From contig WFOZ01000397.1 of assembly GCA_015487825.1 (NCBI GenBank), positions 1 to 6,092 of the forward strand: a stretch of DNA of 6,092 bases, given 5' to 3'. The position numbers and the translations under genes are program-made. Source of the DNA: Planctomycetaceae bacterium. GTDB taxonomy: Bacteria; Planctomycetota; Planctomycetia; Planctomycetales; Planctomycetaceae. This document shows positions 1-6,062 of this stretch, piece after piece; the first letter of the stretch is position 1; every line of letters starts with the position of its first letter. Below the pieces are notes generated by a model that did not search any database, was not told the origin of the DNA, and worked only from the letters and a program-made list of their open reading frames with translations.

Positions 1-32
1 ATTCTATCAACAACGTGGCTTCAAACTAAAAC

Positions 33-55
33 AAAAAAAACTGACCAACGGTCTG
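33..55 (-). terminator. Probable intrinsic terminator of the Nudix-PAS operon
   Basis: Read on the minus strand, a small hairpin (GACC, loop GTT, GGTC) is followed after two bases by an uninterrupted run of eight T and then more T-rich sequence. It begins about 25 bp beyond the stop codon of the PAS gene, where an operon terminator is expected. The stem is only 4 bp, with an outer C-G pair beyond an A-A mismatch, so it is weak by stem length and rests mainly on the T tract and its position. Confidence 0.5.
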
Positions 56-77
56 GGCTGCAACGAATTCGTTTTCC

Positions 78-512
78 TCAAAGAGACTCGGGGCGCAACT
101 GCTGCAGAATGACTGCCATTTCTTCATCCAGATTTTGCAACTCGAAATTCGACTGGTCCTGTTTTGCATCGACAATTTTGAACAAGCCAAGAATACCCTG
201 ATCGAATCGAATTTTGACCACAATGATATCTTTACCCGGCTCGAAAGGGCTGCAACTGAAAAAACAGCCCTGCTCCATCGCTACAAAATCTTCGTTTCTG
301 TACTGCTCGATTGTTTCGGCAGGCGTTTGTGGCGGGTTGACAAGGTGGTAGCGTGATTTTTCGATGATCTGTTCAACCGGGATACCAAAGGTTTGCGAAA
401 ACTTTTCATTCGCAAACCGAATCGCCTCGCTACGGTCTTCATACTCTGCGTACCAGATAGCGATATTACTCTGCTGATCCAAAAATAATTTTGCTGATTC
501 GATGGTTTTCAT
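78..512 (-). CDS. Small stand-alone PAS-fold protein
   Basis: This 144-residue cytoplasmic protein has no signal peptide or membrane segment. Residues about 12-115 read like a single PAS domain: an early strand around IAIWYAEY (17-24), the typical FANEKFSQTFG segment (33-43) with the conserved Asn35, a variable middle, and two late hydrophobic strands (about 96-103 and 107-114). Residues 120-140 form a probable amphipathic tail helix. No kinase, cyclase, HTH or other output domain follows, so it would have to act by binding a ligand or a protein partner. The ATG shares one base with the stop codon of the upstream Nudix gene (TAATG), and a GAGG ribosome-binding site sits 7 bases before it inside the Nudix coding end. 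Translational coupling is therefore likely. The PAS assignment rests on pattern recognition; the ligand and function are unknown. Confidence 0.72.
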   Translation of the reverse strand: MKTIESAKLFLDQQSNIAIWYAEYEDRSEAIRFANEKFSQTFGIPVEQIIEKSRYHLVNPPQTPAETIEQYRNEDFVAMEQGCFFSCSPFEPGKDIIVVKIRFDQGILGLFKIVDAKQDQSNFELQNLDEEMAVILQQLRPESL

Positions 513-1027
513 TATTTAACCTCGGGAAGTGATTGCAAATACCACGTGAAAAACAAGCGAAACGGATTGGTGAAATCTTCGGGGTGCTGCTCAATCTGCT
601 TTTTCAGTTCGTTAAGGTTGAGATATTCGTACGAAATGATTTCACGCTTGTCGGGAGTCGGAGTTTCGTCGCTATGACAGGAAAACAGGGCCGTATGTTC
701 GTAGCCGATTTCCGGACCTGAAGGGATTTTGTGCAGGAACTTTAATTCAGCCCGCAGGCCAAGTTCTTCAAACAATTCCCGTTCCGCAGCTTGTACGTAA
801 CTCTCCCCCGCGCTGAGATGCCCACAGGCCGATGAAGTCAGCTTGAGTGGCTCCTCTTCTTTCCCCGCAGCTCGTCGATGAATCAACAACTCTGCTGCAC
901 TGTTAAATACCCAGATATGCGCAGCTCGATGTAGCAGACCATTTTGGTGAACTTCAGCACGCGGCGCTTTTCGAATAAAACAGTCCTGCTCATCAACCAC
1001 ATCAAACCATTCCTGTTCGGTTTCCAT
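512..1027 (-). CDS. Nudix hydrolase (IDI/YfcD-like)
   Basis: This is a 171-residue Nudix-superfamily hydrolase, predicted to cleave a nucleoside diphosphate linked to another moiety, or a related pyrophosphate substrate, using divalent metal. Residues 69-91 match the Nudix box exactly (G-x5-E-x7-R-E-x2-E-E-x-G-hydrophobic), including the metal-binding REXXEE core. The N-terminal EWFDVVDEQD and the later LLHRAAHIWVFN and HRRAAGKEEEP segments resemble the subgroup related to isopentenyl-diphosphate isomerase, such as E. coli YfcD, whose substrate is not firmly known. The isomerase activity itself cannot be claimed. The reading frame extends upstream to a GTG at 1066, but I chose the ATG at 1027: it has AAGG 8 bases upstream, and family members start just before this DVVDEQD segment. 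It is the first gene of a two-gene operon with the PAS protein, overlapping it by one base. Confidence 0.9.
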   Translation of the reverse strand: METEQEWFDVVDEQDCFIRKAPRAEVHQNGLLHRAAHIWVFNSAAELLIHRRAAGKEEEPLKLTSSACGHLSAGESYVQAAERELFEELGLRAELKFLHKIPSGPEIGYEHTALFSCHSDETPTPDKREIISYEYLNLNELKKQIEQHPEDFTNPFRLFFTWYLQSLPEVK

Positions 1028-1322
1028 TTTACTAACCTTAAAATTTGCAGGAGCATCGTAACACACCTTTATGCGAGTTCTTCTTGCCTGCCAAGTGCCA
1101 CGATTCTATGAGCTGTGCGAAGGAAATACAGGCGATCCTTTGCGGTAATCCCAACCCTGCGAAGCCGAGGCCAAACAGGAAAATTTAATAAAACCACCGA
1201 GGCACAGAGAAAAAACTTTCGCAAAGAACCCTTCGCATTGTCTATAAAATATTGAACTTTAACTGGACAGCGCCGGGTTCAACTCGTTCCCAAGTTTCTG
1301 CTTGGGAACGAGAAAAATCCGG
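1028..1322. other. Intergenic spacer with repeat-like sequence
   Basis: This 295-bp gap separates the 3' end of the esterase gene from the 5' end of the Nudix gene; both are on the minus strand. It should contain the Nudix promoter. A TTGGCA box lies on the minus strand around 1090-1095, but the candidate -10 sequences downstream are poor, so no promoter is called. The stretch 1191-1211 (ACCACCGAGGCACAGAGA) resembles a sequence that recurs between genes in many environmental bacteria. The 1283-1312 inverted repeat is listed separately. I see no gene here. Confidence 0.6.
1283..1312. repeat. Perfect 12-bp inverted repeat (REP-like palindrome)
   Basis: CTCGTTCCCAAG and its exact reverse complement CTTGGGAACGAG flank a 6-base loop (TTTCTG). 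It lies 10 bp beyond the stop codon of the esterase gene. A T-run precedes it on the minus strand rather than following it, so it is not a textbook rho-independent terminator for that gene, though the hairpin could still protect the 3' end of the mRNA. Very similar CGTTCCCA-type palindromes are, from general knowledge, dispersed in many genomes. Copy number in this genome cannot be judged from the window. Confidence 0.75.
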
Positions 1323-3686
1323 TTATTTTTTCGGATTGGGCCAGCGAAGATGTTTGTGTAGAAATTCGTAAGAGCCTTTTTCGTGAATCGCATGTGGTCC
1401 GGCGATGAACTCGATTCTGGCCCGATCTCCAATTTTCAATTGAGCCTGATACAAAAACCGAACTTTGGCGTATTCCTGAGCGACGCGATCATCCGGTTCA
1501 ACGCCGTCGAAATGGCCACGTTCCACCATGAACGGGCGCGGGCAAATGAGTGCGGCCATTTCGGCATAGTTGAATGTGCTGCCAAGATTCCATTCGAAAA
1601 TTTCGTACTCACCCTTATTGGTATAGCTGTACCGCAAAGAGAGCTTATCAGTCGCGGCGGTTTTCCAGACCCACTCTCCAAAGTCTGCAGAGCAGATTGA
1701 CAGGGCATAATTCTGAACGAGCGGCGGAATTCGCATCGCCGATTTTCCGCCGTAAGAAATCCCGTAAAAAGCAATCCGTTTGCCATCGACAAATGGAAGA
1801 GTTTTCAACCAATCGGTTATTTGCTGATGTTGAGGTACTGCAATCGAAAACAGAGTACGCCCGATCGATTGAGCTTTGAATTGCAGCGTGCGAAAACGAT
1901 CAAACAGAACGTAAGGGTTTTGCGGTGCGAAGGTGATGAAGCCCCGTTCCGCCAGGTGAGTCGAAAAGGATTTGTAAGCTCTATAACCTTTTTCGCCTAC
2001 GGTATGACTTGGACGCCCCTCAAGCCCGTGCTGGCAAACCACGACCGGGCGTTTTTCTGAGCCATCGAGTTTCAAATCTTTGGGCAATGTCAAAATTCCA
2101 TACGCGGTAACATCGGGAAAGACATCCAGTTCCACCTGATAGCTGATTGTTTTCGGACCTTCCTGATATTTTCGAGAACGAGCGTTCGCGGGGAGAAGAT
2201 CCAGGATAAATTCGCCGATCACTTTTTCTCTGAAAATTTTCCGATATGCCTCGGTTGATTGCTCGAAGTTTTCCACGGAATCCGTTTTCACATTTTTCAT
2301 AAAGGCGATTCTGGATTCATAGGCAAGTTGTAACAGACGCTGGTTGTGACGCAGGATTTCTGCCAATTGATCGTCATGTCGCTGGCTGGCGCGACTTCGA
2401 GATGCCAGATCCACCTGTTTTATTTCGAATTTCAAAGGGGCTTTCGAATTCAAACTGAGAATAAAAGCGCTAAGCGTTTCTTTTGAAACTGCGGATTTCG
2501 TTTCGATCAACTCCAGTGTCGGTTTTTCGGGCTTCAAGGAGGCGACATAACTTTCGGCTCGTGCAAACTCTTCTTTGATTTCTTTCTGTACAGGAATGTG
2601 TAATTTGCCGGGCTTGCCTTTGAGAGCGGTGTAACGATCTTCAACAACTTCCAGACCATTCTCGGAACTGGCTCGGTAATAGTAAGCCGGATACTGGCCA
2701 GCTTCGATGATTAACGTACGTGGTGCGATCAGGCTGGCGATTTCTGCATCGCCAAATGAATTGAGCAGACCAAACAGATTGTGATCAGCCGGTTCCTGCC
2801 AGAGATTTTGTCGAGAGGCGAAGTAACCACAAACCGCAGCACTATCGATACGGGAATCCAACGCGGCAGCATACAAAGCAAGTCGTCCTGCTTCACCCCA
2901 GCCAATAACACCCAGCGGGCGATTGCCTGTCCTGCTTGTCTGTTTCAGAATGTTGATAGCAGCTAAAATTTTCTGCACTTCGTACCCGGCCAACGTTCGA
3001 CCAAGTTCAAAGCTGGGACGATGAGCCCATTCCCGATTACTCATTTTCCATCGGTTCGTTTCCCTGTTAATCAACGTGGGAATCAGAACACGAAATCCGG
3101 AACGAACCAGTTGCTGGGCGTAAGCATCACTCATATTATCGCAGGAAATGAGGTCTTCTGGAATCTGATCCGCTTCGGGAACTGCAATCACATCGCCCAA
3201 TATTTTTCCAGTCGGCACAAGCAACAATCCGGCACCGTTCATGTCATCCAATACAGGCCAGGTTACTTCGTGAATGGTAAAACTAAAACCTTCATCATGG
3301 ATGTGTCCCAGAAAAGCAAAGCGGTCTCCTGAAACAAGCGGATCAGTCAGGCCCAGAATCGCAGAAAGTTCTTTTTGTTTCGTTTCGATAGAACGAACAT
3401 ACGCTTCGTGAGAGGATAGATTTCGGTTCCATTGTCGGGGACGCTCAATCTCTGCCTGTGCAATCTGTTGGAGCAAAAAGCGATCCATACCGGCAATCAT
3501 TTTTGAAGTCAGGTCGCCGGTTTCGGTGAGCGGCTTTGTATTCGGTAGCGGCATCTGGTCCGCCGCCGGTTTCAGCACTGCCCATGGTACCGTCGGTTTA
3601 CCTGGCTCCTGAGCCGAGATCGGCTGTGAAAGCAGGCCGGCAGCAGTGAATGCGATCATAGAAGTTAATCGAATTAAACTCATCAT
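1323..3686 (-). CDS. Secreted tandem alpha/beta-hydrolase (acetyl xylan esterase/dienelactone hydrolase-like)
   Basis: This 787-residue exported protein has a signal peptide with hydrophobic core at about 4-19 and a likely cleavage after ISA (25/26). Two related alpha/beta-hydrolase modules follow. The C-terminal one (about 505-785) looks catalytic: oxyanion-type HGLEG (553-557), nucleophile elbow GISYGG with Ser644, acid Asp727 in GHFDG, and His765 in GPHAIH. The N-terminal one (about 120-345) aligns by eye with it (IAPRTLIIEAG at 320-330 against ICPRPFMVERG at 714-724), but its elbow reads GWGEAG with Gly264 where Ser should be, and Pro333 stands at the acid position. A helical linker (about 430-490) lies between. 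The overall look is that of esterases such as acetyl xylan esterases, suggesting deacylation of polysaccharides outside the cytoplasm; the substrate is unproven. The start is the first of two adjacent ATGs, with GGGGAG 9 bases upstream. It appears monocistronic. Confidence 0.82.
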   Translation of the reverse strand: MMSLIRLTSMIAFTAAGLLSQPISAQEPGKPTVPWAVLKPAADQMPLPNTKPLTETGDLTSKMIAGMDRFLLQQIAQAEIERPRQWNRNLSSHEAYVRSIETKQKELSAILGLTDPLVSGDRFAFLGHIHDEGFSFTIHEVTWPVLDDMNGAGLLLVPTGKILGDVIAVPEADQIPEDLISCDNMSDAYAQQLVRSGFRVLIPTLINRETNRWKMSNREWAHRPSFELGRTLAGYEVQKILAAINILKQTSRTGNRPLGVIGWGEAGRLALYAAALDSRIDSAAVCGYFASRQNLWQEPADHNLFGLLNSFGDAEIASLIAPRTLIIEAGQYPAYYYRASSENGLEVVEDRYTALKGKPGKLHIPVQKEIKEEFARAESYVASLKPEKPTLELIETKSAVSKETLSAFILSLNSKAPLKFEIKQVDLASRSRASQRHDDQLAEILRHNQRLLQLAYESRIAFMKNVKTDSVENFEQSTEAYRKIFREKVIGEFILDLLPANARSRKYQEGPKTISYQVELDVFPDVTAYGILTLPKDLKLDGSEKRPVVVCQHGLEGRPSHTVGEKGYRAYKSFSTHLAERGFITFAPQNPYVLFDRFRTLQFKAQSIGRTLFSIAVPQHQQITDWLKTLPFVDGKRIAFYGISYGGKSAMRIPPLVQNYALSICSADFGEWVWKTAATDKLSLRYSYTNKGEYEIFEWNLGSTFNYAEMAALICPRPFMVERGHFDGVEPDDRVAQEYAKVRFLYQAQLKIGDRARIEFIAGPHAIHEKGSYEFLHKHLRWPNPKK

Positions 3687-3698
3687 TCAGCCTGTCTC

Positions 3699-3711
3699 CC
3701 CAGCACGGCTG
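3699..3711. repeat. 13-bp repeat shared with 6072-6084
   Basis: CCCAGCACGGCTG occurs exactly at 3699-3711 and at 6072-6084 in the same orientation, and both are followed by a TTC within two bases. The core CAGC-ACG-GCTG can form a tiny hairpin. Here it lies directly beside the esterase ribosome-binding site, so it may affect translation, or be a remnant of a dispersed repeat. Confidence 0.45.
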
Positions 3712-3750
3712 TTCCTTTTAATAGCCGTAACTAAAATGGAACCTCAGAAA

Positions 3751-3767
3751 TTTGCGTAAGACGCAAA
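3751..3767. repeat. Short perfect inverted repeat
   Basis: TTTGCGT and ACGCAAA form a perfect 7-bp stem around a 3-base loop (AAG), about 65 bp upstream of the esterase start codon. The CGCAAAG element is of a kind often dispersed between genes. It could be a fragment of such a repeat or an operator; the sequence alone does not decide. Confidence 0.5.
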
Positions 3768-3866
3768 GAAAATGATCGATAGTAATATTGGGCCTGCTGC
3801 CCCTGCGCGGGCAGATCAACAGTACATTTCTACCAAATAATACCGCGCCGGCATACCGAAGACGAT

Positions 3867-3906
3867 TGAACCGGCAAGCGGGGCTGGTTCAGGGATAAAT
3901 GAACCA
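3867..3906. repeat. Three-arm inverted repeat forming two exclusive hairpins
   Basis: TGAACCGGC (3867-3875) can pair with GCTGGTTCA (3883-3891) through 9 bp including one G-T wobble. The end of that second arm, TGGTTCA (3885-3891), can instead pair perfectly with TGAACCA (3900-3906) across an 8-base loop. The two structures cannot coexist. It lies in the divergent spacer, far from both start codons, and no T tract follows directly. It may be a dispersed palindrome rather than a regulator. Confidence 0.45.
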
Positions 3907-4234
3907 CTTTGAGTGAAATCACCTTTAACCTCGCTAAAAAGAGTGAGATTTGCTGGTTTTCGCCGTTTTTTTTGTTTTTGTAGTAGATAGTCTGGTCTGA
4001 TTTGCGTTAATCAATAGAGGGGTTGGTCTGCGCTGAGAGTCAGGGACTTTTTGCCTTAGAAGTGAGTCCGTGGAAGATTCGGGATTTGCAAATGTGATTT
4101 TACGTTGGTAGACTGAAGTTCTGCCTGATGGGGTTTGTGTGGGCCTTGTTTGAAAAAATCCCATTGACGAAATGCGTCCGTTTTGCCTGCAACAATGGCC
4201 AGGAGTATTTGGAAAAATTCTACGGGAGATAATG

Positions 4235-5275
4235 ATGCCCTCATATCAAATAAAAGCACAGAGCCAGCGACGGGGTTTTACGTTAATCGAACTGCTTGTC
4301 GTTATTGCGATTATTGCAGTTCTGGCCGCGCTACTGCTCCCGGCTGTTCAACGGGCCCGTGAAGCAGCGCGGCGATCTTCCTGTATTAACAATCTCAAGC
4401 AGCTGGCACTGGCGACTCACAATTATGCAGACGCTCATGGCAGTTTCCCTTCTGGATACATTCGACCGCCGGTTGGTGATGTGAATAATAATGGTGTCCT
4501 GGATGTTAACGAAGACGTTGACGGGGATGGATTCATTGATGGGACCAATATCAATTACACTGCTTTGGAAGCACAGTTTTTGTTGACACTTTCTTTAAGC
4601 TTCAATGAACCTGCCGTATTTAACCTTGATGGCAGACCTAACTATCAGGTCAGGCAGTGGAATATCGATAATCTCTGGAGCTGGCAGGCATTGATGCTTG
4701 CCCAGGTAGAAGGGGATGTCAAAACAGGCCTTGATACCAGACAGTTCAAAATCAACAATCCGAGTAATATCGCCGGCATTAAAATTTCGATGGAAAGCTA
4801 CGTCTGCCCCAGTGCTGTTCTACCCAGTACTCGTCCGCAGGGATTTGCCTTTTCCACTTACCGGGGCGTAGCCGGTCGAGGTAATGCACCGGGTTCTACC
4901 GGCGGGCCAATCACTAACGGCATGATGTATCGAAACAGTGCTGTGACATTCCGGGATGTTTCCGATGGAACCTCTAATACACTCTTTATCGGAGATTCGC
5001 TGTTTGGGTTCTGGGGAGATGGTTTAAGCTGCTGTACGTTTAATACTCATCCGAATGATAATAGTTCCAGGCCATTCGACGATATCCTGAACGGGACCGG
5101 CCCTTCTTCTTCCGGCGGCGGGAACGAAGTATTTACTTTTGGAAGTTTTCACGATGGGATCGTTGTTTTTGCAATGGTTGATGGTTCCGTCCAGACTATC
5201 AGCAAAGTGATTGACCGTCGTATTCTCGGCAATCTGTCAACACGTAACGGTGGAGAGCGGATCGACGACTATTAA
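4235..5275 (+). CDS. DUF1559 prepilin-like protein with EF-hand-like insertion
   Basis: This 346-residue protein has a type IV prepilin leader, RRG|FTLIE, with cleavage expected between Gly14 and Phe15 and Glu19 as the conserved Glu5 of the mature form. A roughly 20-residue hydrophobic helix follows, then the planctomycete-typical [17 protein letters not shown] segment. Later family marks are DGTSNT (244-249) and H-x9-DG (His306 to Gly317) near the C terminus. Length is normal for DUF1559 (about 300-400). Such proteins are thought to be pseudopilin-like surface or envelope components; the exact role is unknown. Residues 82-105 hold two consecutive 12-residue EF-hand-like loops rich in Asp/Asn, which is not a defining part of the family. 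The frame opens at 4172, but GGGAG lies 6 bases before the ATG at 4235 and nothing similar precedes 4172; the ATG at 4232 is an equally possible neighbour. It is transcribed alone and ends at a shared terminator. Confidence 0.92.
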   Translation: MPSYQIKAQSQRRGFTLIELLVVIAIIAVLAALLLPAVQRAREAARRSSCINNLKQLALATHNYADAHGSFPSGYIRPPVGDVNNNGVLDVNEDVDGDGFIDGTNINYTALEAQFLLTLSLSFNEPAVFNLDGRPNYQVRQWNIDNLWSWQALMLAQVEGDVKTGLDTRQFKINNPSNIAGIKISMESYVCPSAVLPSTRPQGFAFSTYRGVAGRGNAPGSTGGPITNGMMYRNSAVTFRDVSDGTSNTLFIGDSLFGFWGDGLSCCTFNTHPNDNSSRPFDDILNGTGPSSSGGGNEVFTFGSFHDGIVVFAMVDGSVQTISKVIDRRILGNLSTRNGGERIDDY

Positions 5276-5312
5276 AATCGACCCGCGCCTGGTGTTACGG
5301 GCCATAGAGATG

Positions 5313-5354
5313 AAAAAAGAGCACACCAATTCAATTGGTGTGCTCTTATTAATT
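5313..5354. terminator. Bidirectional intrinsic terminator between convergent genes
   Basis: The arms 5317-5331 (starting AAGAGCACACC) and 5333-5347 are perfect 15-bp reverse complements around a single central C. Read on the minus strand, the stem is followed by a run of T (CTCTTTTTT), an excellent terminator for the bS21 gene whose stop lies at 5375. Read on the plus strand, it is followed by the weaker TCTTATTAATT and lies about 40 bp after the DUF1559 stop, so it probably ends both transcripts. Confidence 0.9.
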
Positions 5355-5374
5355 ACCGTAGTCCAGAATCTTAC

Positions 5375-5563
5375 CTAACGGGGACGATTCATTTTCTCGC
5401 GGCGTTCTGCTCGGCGGCGAGCCCGGCGGGCTGTTTCACTCGGCTTTTCGAAGTACTCTCTACGACGCATTTCCTTTTTAATACCACTGTGTTCAACCAG
5501 TTTTCGGAAACGTTTCACAGCATCATTCACCGATTCGCCATCACGAAGACGCAACTTTACCAC
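5375..5563 (-). CDS. rpsU: Small ribosomal subunit protein bS21
   Basis: This 62-residue, highly basic protein matches bacterial bS21 along its length: an N-terminal strand ([11 protein letters not shown]), the [15 protein letters not shown] helix, the hallmark [10 protein letters not shown] segment (33-42), and an Arg-rich C-terminal helix. bS21 sits on the platform of the 30S subunit near the 3' end of 16S rRNA and helps translation initiation. It is slightly shorter than the 71-residue E. coli protein, as in many non-proteobacterial forms. The start is a GTG at 5563, fixed by an exceptionally strong ribosome-binding site (GGAGGTG, 7 bases upstream) and the absence of any nearby ATG in frame. 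It stands alone between its own probable promoter and a strong terminator, convergent with the DUF1559 gene. Confidence 0.96.
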   Translation of the reverse strand: MVKLRLRDGESVNDAVKRFRKLVEHSGIKKEMRRREYFEKPSETARRARRRAERREKMNRPR

Positions 5564-5570
5564 GCAATTT

Positions 5571-5577
5571 CACCTCC
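5571..5577 (-). promoter_or_regulatory. Strong Shine-Dalgarno site of rpsU
   Basis: The minus strand reads GGAGGTG, an essentially full complement to the 3' end of 16S rRNA, 7 bases before the GTG start. It decides the start codon and suggests a high initiation rate despite the non-ATG start. Confidence 0.85.
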
Positions 5578-5597
5578 CCTCAAGGGTCTCAAAATTT

Positions 5598-5627
5598 ATC
5601 ATATTTCTCTATCGAAATGATCTTCAA
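5598..5627 (-). promoter_or_regulatory. Probable sigma70-type promoter of rpsU
   Basis: On the minus strand TTGAAG (4 of 6 consensus bases) and TATGAT (5 of 6) are 18 bp apart. Transcription from here would begin about 28 bp before the GTG start, leaving a short leader that holds the ribosome-binding site. The assignment is by consensus only. Confidence 0.4.
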
Positions 5628-5917
5628 AGCTCTCATTTCAATTGCTTCTCATATTTCGAAGCGCCAATTCTGGCTCAAATCTTCAGATAATGCAAGCTCC
5701 ATCAAGCATATCCGACATCAAAAGAGCTCTTTTTCAACGGCTTTACACCGATCGCATAAGGAAGTTCCGTTGCCTGTTCCATCTATTGATCGACCGAAAC
5801 GGCACCTATTTGCCACAATTTATGAACGATTCACCCAGTTGAAGCCTGCTTTTGTTAAAATTATGCCTTAGAAATAAGTCATAGAAAAACTCCGCATCGT
5901 AACTATTCAGCGTAGGC

Positions 5918-5995
5918 GTAGGGTCCGCTATTGCGGACCACGATGGGAGGTGGATCCCCCTGTTTCTGCGGTGGTCCGCGGGTAGCGGACCCTAC
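5918..5995. repeat. Pair of inverted REP-like hairpins (BIME-like)
   Basis: Two copies of a unit with form GTAGGGTCCGCTA-(2 or 3 bases)-GCGGACCA lie in opposite orientation at 5918-5940 and 5972-5995, separated by 31 bp. Each unit is itself a hairpin with a perfect 7-bp stem, GGTCCGC/GCGGACC, and a loop of 4 bases (first unit) or 5 bases (second unit). The whole can also fold as one long stem. This is the architecture of bacterial interspersed mosaic elements built from REP sequences, which are moved by REP-associated Y1 tyrosine transposases encoded elsewhere. No transposase gene is present here. Confidence 0.8.
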
Positions 5996-6062
5996 AAACA
6001 CCCTTAATTTCTGCAATAACCAAACATTGCTGAACAGTTACAAATAATCAATTCTCCTACAG

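Larger units (their letters stand above)
3687..4234. other. Divergent intergenic region, no gene seen
   Basis: These 548 bp separate two divergent genes, so promoters for both should lie here. I find no convincing -35/-10 pair for either. The region has many small palindromes: ACGGCT...AGCCGT (3705-3728) just upstream of the esterase ribosome-binding site, TTTGCGT-AAG-ACGCAAA (3751-3767), and a three-arm hairpin set (3867-3906). A T-rich run occurs around 3957-3980. Short open frames on the minus strand (3934-4164 and 4056-4259) have no good ribosome-binding site and no recognisable protein. Confidence 0.6.

Noticed and set aside
1028..1066. Longer Nudix start at the GTG at 1066 (13 extra residues)
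   Set aside because: No well-spaced ribosome-binding site precedes it, the extra residues do not look like the family, and the ATG at 1027 has AAGG 8 bases upstream.
1383..2060. Several plus-strand frames of 79-105 codons opposite the esterase
   Set aside because: They lie antisense to a clear gene with strong family motifs and show no motifs of their own.
3957..3980. Poly-T run as a plus-strand terminator
   Set aside because: The nearest stem (CTCGCT/AGTGAG at about 3931-3948) is weak and ends well before the T run, and there is no upstream plus-strand gene to terminate.
4141..4200. TTGACG at 4164 as the -35 box of the DUF1559 promoter
   Set aside because: No acceptable -10 sequence lies 16-18 bp downstream.
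4172..4234. Longer start of the DUF1559 gene at 4172
   Set aside because: No ribosome-binding site precedes 4172, and prepilin leaders are short. GGGAG just before 4232/4235 supports the later start.
3934..4259. Two minus-strand open frames of 76 and 67 codons in the divergent spacer
   Set aside because: They overlap each other, one runs into the DUF1559 start, the composition is low in complexity and not protein-like, and neither has a convincing ribosome-binding site.
5617..5871. Possible 84-codon plus-strand gene upstream of rpsU
   Set aside because: No ribosome-binding site, no recognisable domain, an overlapping frame of similar length, and overlap with the likely rpsU promoter.
5918..5995. 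CRISPR array or attachment site
   Set aside because: Only two units in opposite orientation, each self-complementary; there is no direct repeat-spacer periodicity, cas gene or integrase.
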